Positions 37,914 through 43,843 of a stretch of DNA of 43,843 nucleotides are shown one piece after another (position 1 is the first letter of the stretch; every line of letters starts with the position of its first letter). The notes under the pieces were generated by a model that saw only the letters and a program-made list of their open reading frames with translations, was not told the DNA's origin and made no database searches. Both the position numbers and the translations under genes were made by a program. This DNA comes from a virus: the IMG/VR virus record IMGVR_UViG_3300037325_000381, positions 1 to 43,843 of that record; one strand, given 5' to 3'.

Positions 37914-38338
37914 TAAAACATTCCAGTTAGATCAGGCTTGCTGTAGTTGGGACCCTTTGTGATTTTTCCATTCGCATTAAAAATGGGCTTTCCCTCAGAG
38001 TCGAATTTGGAATAATTGGACCGGTTCACTTCAGCGACGGCAGATGTAATATCCAAACCAAACATGTGTGCAACACCAACCGCGGTAACAATTTGATCGC
38101 ACAAGGAATCAAGCAGTTCCTTTCGATCAATGGTTAGACCCTCTAGGTCTAACACCTGAGTTTTGTAGAAGTCGCCTAACCCACTCATAACTTCCGCAGT
38201 TTTTACAAGCGATAATGATTGTAACATTTCGGAGATTTCTTCGAAATGTACTCCAAGCTGAACACAGGCATGTTTTTCATTGGGTGCTGGGACTGCTCTT
38301 GCGAACCACTCTTTGGTTATTTCTAATTGGTTTTTCAT
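37913..38338 (-). CDS. MazG-like nucleotide pyrophosphohydrolase
   Basis: 141 aa. HFEEISEML (metal-binding EExxE-like) and DSLCDQIVTAVGVAHMFG fit all-alpha NTP pyrophosphohydrolases. The NYSKPDL end is typical of phage members. Probably cleans or balances dNTP or alarmone pools. Confidence 0.85.
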   Translation of the reverse strand: MKNQLEITKEWFARAVPAPNEKHACVQLGVHFEEISEMLQSLSLVKTAEVMSGLGDFYKTQVLDLEGLTIDRKELLDSLCDQIVTAVGVAHMFGLDITSAVAEVNRSNYSKFDSEGKPIFNANGKITKGPNYSKPDLTGMF

Positions 38339-38350
38339 AGTTTTAACTTA

Positions 38351-38779
38351 TTATTTAGGGTAATAATCCATATCTTCGTCTGTGTCGTCATGATTAATAC
38401 CGGTATTGACACTTAGATCTCCAAAATACAAAGTTCCTTTATGTGTAAAGCTAAAAAAAGGTTTGTCAAAAACGTGGATCACGCCGCTACTACGGATATC
38501 AGAAATTTGCATATCTCGAATATCACTTACCAGAATACAACCAATGGAGCCAGAATCGACATCAATGTTTCCACCAGTATTCGTTTGATAGGATCCATCT
38601 CCATACATAGTATCATAACTAATAAATCTGCGGACGCCCTTTAGAGTAAATTCGCCTTCATTGCTTTGGTTAGAGCCACCGGCAAAGAACAACTCACAAC
38701 ATTCATCCCACTCAGCAGAAAGAACATAACAAAGATCGCCAATATAGTACTCACCTGCTGGCATCATTACTTGATTCAT
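38351..38779 (-). CDS. Conserved phage hypothetical protein, 142 aa
   Basis: PAGEYYIGDLCYVL, TMYGDGSYQT and VDSGSIGCI segments recur in unannotated phage proteins. Beta-rich. Function unknown. Confidence 0.8.
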   Translation of the reverse strand: MNQVMMPAGEYYIGDLCYVLSAEWDECCELFFAGGSNQSNEGEFTLKGVRRFISYDTMYGDGSYQTNTGGNIDVDSGSIGCILVSDIRDMQISDIRSSGVIHVFDKPFFSFTHKGTLYFGDLSVNTGINHDDTDEDMDYYPK

Positions 38780-38809
38780 AATATTTCCTAAATTGTTGAT
38801 AAGTAAATT

Positions 38810-38983
38810 TTATCGACCTACGCTCTTGATTCGCCAGAAAGTCCGCCACATTCTGGATGCTTGGGTACGATGGAGGCTTTTAGTGCCACAGCTAAGCTTA
38901 ACACCATCAAAATAACAGAATGGCTTAGGTCGCTTCTGACCAAAAATAAGTCGGTTTGCGATTCGCTCATAAGATGAAGTCAT
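38810..38983 (-). CDS. Basic hypothetical protein, 57 aa
   Basis: Arg/Trp-rich C terminus (RTQASRMWRTFWRIKSVGR) and two cysteines. AGGAA site; first gene after promoter copy 18. Confidence 0.7.
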   Translation of the reverse strand: MTSSYERIANRLIFGQKRPKPFCYFDGVKLSCGTKSLHRTQASRMWRTFWRIKSVGR

Positions 38984-39015
38984 CGTGATTTTTCCTAGTG
39001 GGATGGTATGTGTTT

Positions 39016-39044
39016 ATTATACCATACCCTAGAATAAAAGTAAA
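39016..39044 (-). promoter_or_regulatory. Repeated extended -10 promoter, copy 18
   Basis: TTTACT at 39044-39039, 17-bp spacer, TGG plus TATAAT at 39021-39016. Its spacer and -10 match copy 19 almost base for base. Confidence 0.85.
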
Positions 39045-39046
39045 AC

Positions 39047-39421
39047 TTAAACCACAGGAAGTTGCTGTTCGGTTACTTCCACACCGTTCAACCACCATTC
39101 CTTGCCACCATCGGAATACTCTACAGCAGGTCCATCGGTACGGTGGAGTTTATCATTCAAGAACCACTGCTTTGTACCATCGTCCTGCTCAACGGCTGGG
39201 CCACCCTCTCGGTGGAGTTTACCATTCAAGTACCATGACGGGTAACCATTGTAACACTCAACGGCTGGTCCATCGATCCGATGGAGTACACCATGCAAGT
39301 ACCACTCATTGCCACCAATGGAATACTCTACAGCAGGTCCATCGATCCGATGGAGTACTCCATTCAGAAACCACTGGGTTTTGCCTCCGGAGATTTTTAC
39401 GGTGTATTCGGTAGTGTTCAT
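39047..39421 (-). CDS. Repeat protein, 124 aa, four HRxDGPA units
   Basis: Four 23-residue units (W-F-L-N-G-V-L-HR-I-D-GPA-V-EY type), then WWLNGVEVTEQQLPVV. Shares the MNTTEYT start and the tail with the 54-aa protein upstream. MORN-like repeat; binding role unknown. Confidence 0.82.
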   Translation of the reverse strand: MNTTEYTVKISGGKTQWFLNGVLHRIDGPAVEYSIGGNEWYLHGVLHRIDGPAVECYNGYPSWYLNGKLHREGGPAVEQDDGTKQWFLNDKLHRTDGPAVEYSDGGKEWWLNGVEVTEQQLPVV

Positions 39422-39443
39422 GATGTTTCCTTGTTGATAAGTT

Positions 39444-39472
39444 ATTATACCATACCCTAGAATAAAAGTAAA
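39444..39472 (-). promoter_or_regulatory. Repeated extended -10 promoter, copy 19
   Basis: TTTACT at 39472-39467, 17-bp spacer, TGG plus TATAAT at 39449-39444, with the AACTTATCAACAAGGAAA leader. Confidence 0.85.
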
Positions 39473-39474
39473 AC

Positions 39475-39639
39475 TTAAACCACAGGAAGTTGCTGTTCGG
39501 TTACTTCCACACCATGGTACCACATCTTGGTGCCATCAGCACACTCAACAGCTGGTCCATCGGCACGCTGCAGTACTCCATTCAGAAACCACTGGGTTTT
39601 TTCTTCTTCGACTTGGGTGGTGTATTCGGTAGTGTTCAT
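39475..39639 (-). CDS. Repeat protein, 54 aa, one HRxDGPA-like unit
   Basis: One unit (WFLNGVLQRADGPAVE), then the common tail HGVEVTEQQLPVV. Contracted paralogue of the 124-aa protein; one residue is lost at the junction (WY-HG). Confidence 0.8.
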   Translation of the reverse strand: MNTTEYTTQVEEEKTQWFLNGVLQRADGPAVECADGTKMWYHGVEVTEQQLPVV

Positions 39640-39661
39640 GATGTTTCCTTGTTGATAAGTT

Positions 39662-39690
39662 ATTATAACACGCCCGGAAATAAAAGTAAA
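39662..39690 (-). promoter_or_regulatory. Repeated extended -10 promoter, copy 20
   Basis: TTTACT at 39690-39685, 17-bp spacer, TGT plus TATAAT at 39667-39662. Leader identical to copy 19. Confidence 0.85.
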
Positions 39691-39691
39691 A

Positions 39692-39946
39692 TCAAAGATC
39701 CATGAGTTCCACAAAATCACATGCAACTTCATAGAGACGTTCCAGGCCTTCGCCGGAGGCAGTATCGCGAGCCAGTTCATAGAGCTTTTCGCGCTTTGGG
39801 TGATTTTTTACACCAAGATCTTCGAAGAGATCGTTCTTGAATTTTTCTGTCAGGCGGCGATCCTCGGCCCGATATGCCAGATTAGCCTCACGATCACCCT
39901 TGCTATTAGAATATGGGAGATTGTTGGTGTAAGAGTTGAAGTCCAT
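39692..39946 (-). CDS. Hypothetical protein, 84 aa
   Basis: MDFNSYTNNLPY start, then a charged helical protein (KREKLYELARDTASGEGLE). Function unknown. Promoter copy 21 precedes it. Confidence 0.8.
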   Translation of the reverse strand: MDFNSYTNNLPYSNSKGDREANLAYRAEDRRLTEKFKNDLFEDLGVKNHPKREKLYELARDTASGEGLERLYEVACDFVELMDL

Positions 39947-39981
39947 GATGTTTCCTAGTGATGTTTGGTTGGTATGTGTTT

Positions 39982-40010
39982 ATTATATCACACCCAGGAA
40001 TAAAAGTAAA
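39982..40010 (-). promoter_or_regulatory. Repeated extended -10 promoter, copy 21
   Basis: TTTACT at 40010-40005, 17-bp spacer, TGA plus TATAAT at 39987-39982, with the ATACCAACC leader. Confidence 0.85.
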
Positions 40011-40012
40011 AC

Positions 40013-40378
40013 TTACAAACCGAGGGCCTTGCGTTCTTCTACTGTAAGCCTGGCCAAGGCGTTTTTGCGAAATTTTTCGGCAATAGCCTCTCGTGAACGA
40101 GACTCCTTGGCCAAGGCTAGGGCGTACTCTAAATCTTGTAGATATTCAAAATTTTCATAGCTATAAACGGGGGCAAGAACTGTCACTTCATTCTTATTAC
40201 GTTCACGCAGGGTGAAATTGCCGGCGATAACACGAAGTTCATAGTTGTTGAATGGCTGAGTCGCTTCTTGCAGAACGGACATCAGTTGTACAGGGTATTC
40301 CGCTTTACGCTCTTCGATCATAGATGCCCATGCTACAGCTGCAGCACGGGCAATTTCTTCTTTGGTTAGACGGGGCAT
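40013..40378 (-). CDS. Hypothetical protein, 121 aa
   Basis: Mostly helical (LTKEEIARAAAVAWASMIEE; LALAKESRSREAIAEKFRK) with a central beta part. Function unknown. Single-gene unit behind promoter copy 22. Confidence 0.8.
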   Translation of the reverse strand: MPRLTKEEIARAAAVAWASMIEERKAEYPVQLMSVLQEATQPFNNYELRVIAGNFTLRERNKNEVTVLAPVYSYENFEYLQDLEYALALAKESRSREAIAEKFRKNALARLTVEERKALGL

Positions 40379-40410
40379 GATATTTTATCCTTGTTTGGGG
40401 TTGATAAGTT

Positions 40411-40439
40411 ATTATAACACGTCCGGAAATAAAAGTAAA
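40411..40439 (-). promoter_or_regulatory. Repeated extended -10 promoter, copy 22
   Basis: TTTACT at 40439-40434, 17-bp spacer, TGT plus TATAAT at 40416-40411, with the AACTTATCAAC leader. Confidence 0.85.
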
Positions 40440-40441
40440 AC

Positions 40442-40720
40442 TTACTTCTCTACGAGCTCTAGCTCTTTCTCAAGGATTTTCTCAGGGGTACCAGGTGGCA
40501 GAATTTTTTTCAACCACGCCTGGGGAACATGGGCTCGATTTCCGACTGCGCCATACTCAGTCACCAGCTCGTCTCTTGCTGATACAAGCCACATAGTACC
40601 ATGCTTACTGTGTACCCCATCAACTCGAACACATTGAACTATTTTACCGACAGAGATACCATCGACACTCTTGATAATTTCAGCTAGGTCACCTGGAGAA
40701 AGTTGATTGTCTTTATTCAT
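40442..40720 (-). CDS. Hypothetical protein with KOW/SH3-like region, 92 aa
   Basis: LSPGDLAEIIKSVDGISVGKIV resembles a beta-barrel nucleic-acid-binding start; acidic helical tail. ATGA overlap with the 55-aa gene. Confidence 0.7.
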   Translation of the reverse strand: MNKDNQLSPGDLAEIIKSVDGISVGKIVQCVRVDGVHSKHGTMWLVSARDELVTEYGAVGNRAHVPQAWLKKILPPGTPEKILEKELELVEK

Positions 40721-40884
40721 TGAATAGTCCTATGTTCGGAAAAAGTATGGACGCCGGGTCGCCCTAGAATAATTTTCGACACAATTGATGACACTCGGTT
40801 GGATAACCAGTCTACTTCTGATTCAGTTAGATCACTATCAAAAACCTCACCGTCAAACCAGGCTTGTAGTTTTTCTTGATTCAT
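40717..40884 (-). CDS. Hypothetical protein, 55 aa
   Basis: Helical acidic protein. The start overlaps the phosphoesterase stop (TAATG). Function unknown. Confidence 0.7.
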   Translation of the reverse strand: MNQEKLQAWFDGEVFDSDLTESEVDWLSNRVSSIVSKIILGRPGVHTFSEHRTIQ

Positions 40885-41726
40885 TAAAGTTGCATAATAA
40901 AGTTAGGGTCAAAATTTCCGCAAGTTTGCTCACCAACATACCCACGGGGATTACAAACTACTCGGGTATCACCGATCATGTAATCAAAGCAATTATGTAC
41001 GTGACCGTGAGTCCAGCCTTTAATCTGTGGGCGGTCTAGAATAAACTCACTCAAATCTGAAGCATAAGCGCCATTCATTAGATATTGATCTTTATAATGC
41101 TCGTGGATACTCATTCTACTTGGTGCATGATGACCAACTACTACAAACTTTTCATTGTGCTTACCCTCTACAATTAGGGAGATATATTCCAATGTTTTTT
41201 TATGTCGTAGGACAGTAGTAGCCGGCTTAAGCTTAGTAAAACCAAGCTCATCATTTCTAATGAGCTTATAATCCTGCATCAGATCTTTAGTAGCATGCAA
41301 AGTTAGTGGGTCGAAATTATTCATATCGGTCCATAGTGTGCCACCGATAAATGTTACATCATCAAGTTTGAAAATGTCATTCTCAAGAAAGTGAATATTA
41401 GGAAACTTTGCCGCCGTTTCACGAAGAATTTTTAGACTTTTTACCCATTTTCCATGGTAAAACTCATGGTTACCAGCAATATAGATCACATGAGGAAATG
41501 CTTCTGATACCTGCTTGAAGAACTCAAGATATCGAATTGCTGCTTTCTGCCTGGCTCCAAACTTAGAAATGATCTCGGTATCCAATGGATCATAGCCGGG
41601 AATATTTCTATCCAGATCATCTGCCACACAGACATCGCCTGAAAGAATCAGAACATCAGCGCCGGCGTTTTCGATAACGATAGCCCCGAATTCGAGGTGG
41701 AGGTCAGAAACTACTTGGATTTTCAT
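40884..41726 (-). CDS. Calcineurin-like metallophosphoesterase
   Basis: 280 aa. SDLHLEF (D8, H10), LSGDV, AGNHEFY, VGHHAPS and GHVHNC are the five metal-binding motifs. Hydrolyses phosphoesters; substrate not predictable (nucleotides, cyclic nucleotides or DNA ends). Next to a deoxyribonucleotidase. Confidence 0.92.
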   Translation of the reverse strand: MKIQVVSDLHLEFGAIVIENAGADVLILSGDVCVADDLDRNIPGYDPLDTEIISKFGARQKAAIRYLEFFKQVSEAFPHVIYIAGNHEFYHGKWVKSLKILRETAAKFPNIHFLENDIFKLDDVTFIGGTLWTDMNNFDPLTLHATKDLMQDYKLIRNDELGFTKLKPATTVLRHKKTLEYISLIVEGKHNEKFVVVGHHAPSRMSIHEHYKDQYLMNGAYASDLSEFILDRPQIKGWTHGHVHNCFDYMIGDTRVVCNPRGYVGEQTCGNFDPNFIMQL

Positions 41727-41729
41727 AAA

Positions 41730-42230
41730 TTACTTAAGGTGTATCCAGGGAATGTTATCCTGAAGAAAGTTTTTACAGGAAATTGGGTCTCGGTAAAGAT
41801 GGCCGATACCACCCGCGGATTCCCATTCGGTTATATTTGTTTGTTTGTCATCAATGAGTATATCTCCTGGTCTTGCATACAAGAGTTTTTGGTGAGCATA
41901 TGGTCCGAAGAAAATATCCACGAACGGAAAGTTTTTATTTACCCAATTCACTTTATCCATACCCGCATATTTCCAGATATATCTAACATCATACGGGAGG
42001 GCAGTTAGGAAGGCTTGTTTACAGCCGTCTTCCTCAAGAGCGACAATAATATTTTGCACTTCGTCCACGACGTCAAGATCGCGAAAAAATCTAGGGGCAC
42101 TTCTGCAAGCTCTTCCCCAATCGGAAAGAGAAATAGCATCACCGATGCTATGTGGCTTACCCGTGAGTCGAGTAATAGCCCCGGCTAAATCAGCGGCAAC
42201 GTTGTCAAGGTCCCAGTAAATCATTGTCAT
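41730..42230 (-). CDS. 5'(3')-deoxyribonucleotidase-like HAD phosphatase
   Basis: 166 aa. WDLDNVAADL (D7, D9), LTALP and GDILIDDKQTNITEW give the HAD DxD, T and DD motifs of NT5C-type nucleotidases. Dephosphorylates (deoxy)nucleoside monophosphates. ATGA overlap with the 64-aa gene. Confidence 0.88.
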   Translation of the reverse strand: MTMIYWDLDNVAADLAGAITRLTGKPHSIGDAISLSDWGRACRSAPRFFRDLDVVDEVQNIIVALEEDGCKQAFLTALPYDVRYIWKYAGMDKVNWVNKNFPFVDIFFGPYAHQKLLYARPGDILIDDKQTNITEWESAGGIGHLYRDPISCKNFLQDNIPWIHLK

Positions 42231-42421
42231 TTGGTAATTTTCTGGCGCATGCCATTTACTGAAGTCATAGAGTAAAAAATTTGTAATTGAAGCGGCATAC
42301 CGCGGTAGATCTCATCGGTAATCTGCATTGGTTTAGGATAGCCAGCCGTAAGTGGTTTATTGTATCCGTATTTGGTGGCCGGGCATAAACCTAGAGCGGC
42401 CATTTCAGAATATGTTAGCAT
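42227..42421 (-). CDS. Hypothetical protein, 64 aa
   Basis: The ATG at 42421 is chosen, just after the stop of the 57-aa gene; a TTG at 42454 is less likely. Contains YNKPLTAGYPKPMQITDEI. Function unknown. Confidence 0.65.
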   Translation of the reverse strand: MLTYSEMAALGLCPATKYGYNKPLTAGYPKPMQITDEIYRGMPLQLQIFYSMTSVNGMRQKITK

Positions 42422-42426
42422 TGTTT

Positions 42427-42600
42427 TTAGTAGTTGATCTGAATCATTGCACAAGATTTCATATCTGAACCAATGTCATTTTTCGTAAGAAAGTCAACAT
42501 CATCAACAGAATATATCTCTGCCGTTTCTTTGTCATAAACATTTACAATCATATCCTGTGGCATATTTTCAAGAATGGCGATGAGTTCACTAACGGTCAT
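42427..42600 (-). CDS. Hypothetical protein, 57 aa
   Basis: MTVSELIAILENMPQDMIVN is a common short-domain start in phage proteins. AGGAAAT site; first gene after promoter copy 23. Confidence 0.8.
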   Translation of the reverse strand: MTVSELIAILENMPQDMIVNVYDKETAEIYSVDDVDFLTKNDIGSDMKSCAMIQINY

Positions 42601-42632
42601 GATATTTCCTTGGGTTTCTGTGTTGAAAAGTT

Positions 42633-42661
42633 ATTATAACACTCCTCAGAATAAAAGTAAA
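42633..42661 (-). promoter_or_regulatory. Repeated extended -10 promoter, copy 23
   Basis: TTTACT at 42661-42656, 17-bp spacer, TGT plus TATAAT at 42638-42633, with an AACTTTTCAAC leader. Confidence 0.85.
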
Positions 42662-42663
42662 AT

Positions 42664-42777
42664 CTACTTTTTGGGCACCACAGGGCTTTTCTTGTCGAAG
42701 ATTTTCTCCCAAGCCTGGTCATAAGCTTTTTTGTCGGTGGGTCGCTGTGCAGATCCCTTACCAGCTTCGCCGCTCAT
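42664..42777 (-). CDS. Small basic phage protein, 37 aa
   Basis: GKGSAQRPTDKKAYDQAWEKIF fits a tiny protein found in very many phages, of unknown function. ATGA overlap with the 134-aa gene. Confidence 0.8.
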   Translation of the reverse strand: MSGEAGKGSAQRPTDKKAYDQAWEKIFDKKSPVVPKK

Positions 42778-43178
42778 ACCCGAACCACCAACTTGTTAAA
42801 GTCGGGGGTAGCATAATACCGTTTAAACTCGTTTGGTGCACCCAGGTTGTAAGTCATTTCTACCACAGGCCGATCATAGTTATTATTACCAGAGTAGGCA
42901 ACAACTCCAAGGTCGGGATATAGAACGCCCATGTTTCGGTTGCCATCCTGCATAATATGCTTCATCAATTCAGATACAGAATAATTTTTGATGTTATCCG
43001 GTAAAAGACCGCGATTTTCTAAGAGCTCCTCAAGGGTAGAAAACCAAGACATATTATTAACATGAGCCCTAACCATGTTAAATGATGATAAGCCCAATGA
43101 GTTTGATGAGCGTGCATTAACATGGGTAAGATAGTTAACAAAGTCACCCTGAGGCTGAGTACCGTAAATTGGATTCAT
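42774..43178 (-). CDS. Hypothetical protein, 134 aa
   Basis: The ATG at 43178 has AGGAA upstream. VNYLTHVNARSSNSLGLSSF and MNPIYGTQPQG; probably mixed alpha/beta. Function unknown. Confidence 0.75.
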   Translation of the reverse strand: MNPIYGTQPQGDFVNYLTHVNARSSNSLGLSSFNMVRAHVNNMSWFSTLEELLENRGLLPDNIKNYSVSELMKHIMQDGNRNMGVLYPDLGVVAYSGNNNYDRPVVEMTYNLGAPNEFKRYYATPDFNKLVVRV

Positions 43179-43185
43179 ATTATTC

Positions 43186-43843
43186 CTAGACAAATATATG
43201 GAGTTTTTTTGATGCTCGGCTACAAGCAACGTATAGCATTTTAGTTCGATCTTCGATATTTCTATTTAGAAAAATGTCACCCACTTCCACGAAGATTTCT
43301 GGAATAGAGGACCCTTGGCTTCGGTGAGTAGTCATTGCATAACTGTGAGAAATAGAATGAAAAGATTCTTTAAGTTTCCAAAAAGGAAACCAGGATTTGG
43401 TGGATGAGTATTTGTCTAACATATCCTGATAAAGTGCCTTGCCTGCTTCATGAATTACATATGATGTAATCGTTGAACCACCATCGAGTTTAATCTGTAA
43501 TTTCCAAGCCTTAAGTGGATATTTATTATGAGTTGTAACATCTACTTTTGTAACAATTCCTTCCTGATCTGTGTGGGCCAAAGGAATCTTATTTTTTCCA
43601 ACTTCCTGATACACCGGCTCCTTGAATACAACTCGATCACCAACCACGAAGTCTGAGTCAATCCCCGGGCAATGGGCTTCTCGAATAAGACGATTCAAGA
43701 AGTCTACAGTTACATTTCTGAAGGCAATCGCTTTTGCCTCACCAGAATGGAATAAGCCTTTGTTAGCCGCTTGCTCGATTCCGTCCATAAATTCGGTGTC
43801 ACTTTCGATCATTACATCTTCACCGGTAGAAACAAACACCGGC
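43186..43843 (-). CDS. Dda-like SF1 DNA helicase, C-terminal part (cut by window edge)
   Basis: About 219 codons of an open frame running off the right edge; the GTG near 43839 is not a start. YAMTTHRSQGSSIPE and YVACSRASKKLHIF are helicase motifs V-VI of the UvrD_C_2/Dda type. The N-terminal Walker motifs are outside. T4 Dda unwinds DNA at origins and removes proteins. Confidence 0.85.
   Translation of the reverse strand, partial: PVFVSTGEDVMIESDTEFMDGIEQAANKGLFHSGEAKAIAFRNVTVDFLNRLIREAHCPGIDSDFVVGDRVVFKEPVYQEVGKNKIPLAHTDQEGIVTKVDVTTHNKYPLKAWKLQIKLDGGSTITSYVIHEAGKALYQDMLDKYSSTKSWFPFWKLKESFHSISHSYAMTTHRSQGSSIPEIFVEVGDIFLNRNIEDRTKMLYVACSRASKKLHIFV

Overview
The window reads as part of a large tailed-phage genome of the wider T4-like (myovirus) type. 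Genes are densely packed and often overlap by ATGA or TAATG. Recognisable phage replication and nucleotide genes include class Ia ribonucleotide reductase with glutaredoxin, two dCMP-type deaminases, a T4 gp61-like primase, T4-type RNase H, an RNA ligase 1 homologue, a DsbA-like protein, a Dda-like helicase fragment, PhoH and an NAD-dependent DNA ligase. Almost everything is on the minus strand; only an endolysin and phoH (27293-28749) are on the plus strand. The host cannot be fixed from this sequence. The foreign-looking genes around 22.4-24.7 kb suggest a Gram-negative proteobacterium.

Layout, left to right. 0.1-4.0 kb: a sugar-nucleotide and glycosyltransferase group (UDP-sugar epimerase, short UDP-glucose dehydrogenase, TET-associated-type glycosyltransferase), possibly for sugar modification of phage DNA. 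4.0-10.7 kb: NAD-dependent DNA ligase, many small unknown proteins, a remnant of nicotinamide phosphoribosyltransferase, a SWIM zinc-finger protein and a GIY-YIG endonuclease. 10.7-17.8 kb: the nucleotide-reduction and primase operon. Here nrdA is broken into two genes by a split intein, with an HNH endonuclease gene sitting in the gap. 18-22.3 kb: two alpha/beta hydrolases, a ClpP-like protease, a secreted SleB-type wall hydrolase and small membrane proteins. 22.4-24.7 kb: a GC-richer island of duplicated and decayed genes. 25-28.8 kb: small proteins, a RecB-like nuclease, GH19 endolysin and PhoH. 28.8-36.5 kb: RNA ligase 1, AAA+ ATPase, dCMP deaminase, RNase H, DsbA-like protein and a protein with a capsid-targeting-like N terminus. 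36.5-43.8 kb: many small genes, a macro domain, MazG-like pyrophosphohydrolase, metallophosphoesterase, deoxyribonucleotidase and the cut-off helicase.

Regulation is unusually legible. Twenty-three copies of one promoter type occur, all on the minus strand: TTTACT (-35) followed by TTTATTC or TTTATCC, exactly 17 bp of spacer, then an extended -10 (TGnTATAAT). They sit just upstream of small genes or operons, and many share one of two near-identical leaders, as if promoter and leader travel as a cassette. A second signal, TATAAATA (the T4 late-promoter sequence), lies in front of the intein-associated endonuclease, both proteins with capsid-targeting-like N termini, and the plus-strand endolysin. 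This fits an early/late switch, although some matches are expected by chance in AT-rich DNA.

The strongest leads are the fractured nrdA with a split intein placed exactly before the thiyl-radical cysteine, and the epimerase, dehydrogenase and glycosyltransferase group. The promoter-cassette family and the capsid-targeted genes with late promoters, one of them interrupted by a stop codon, come next.
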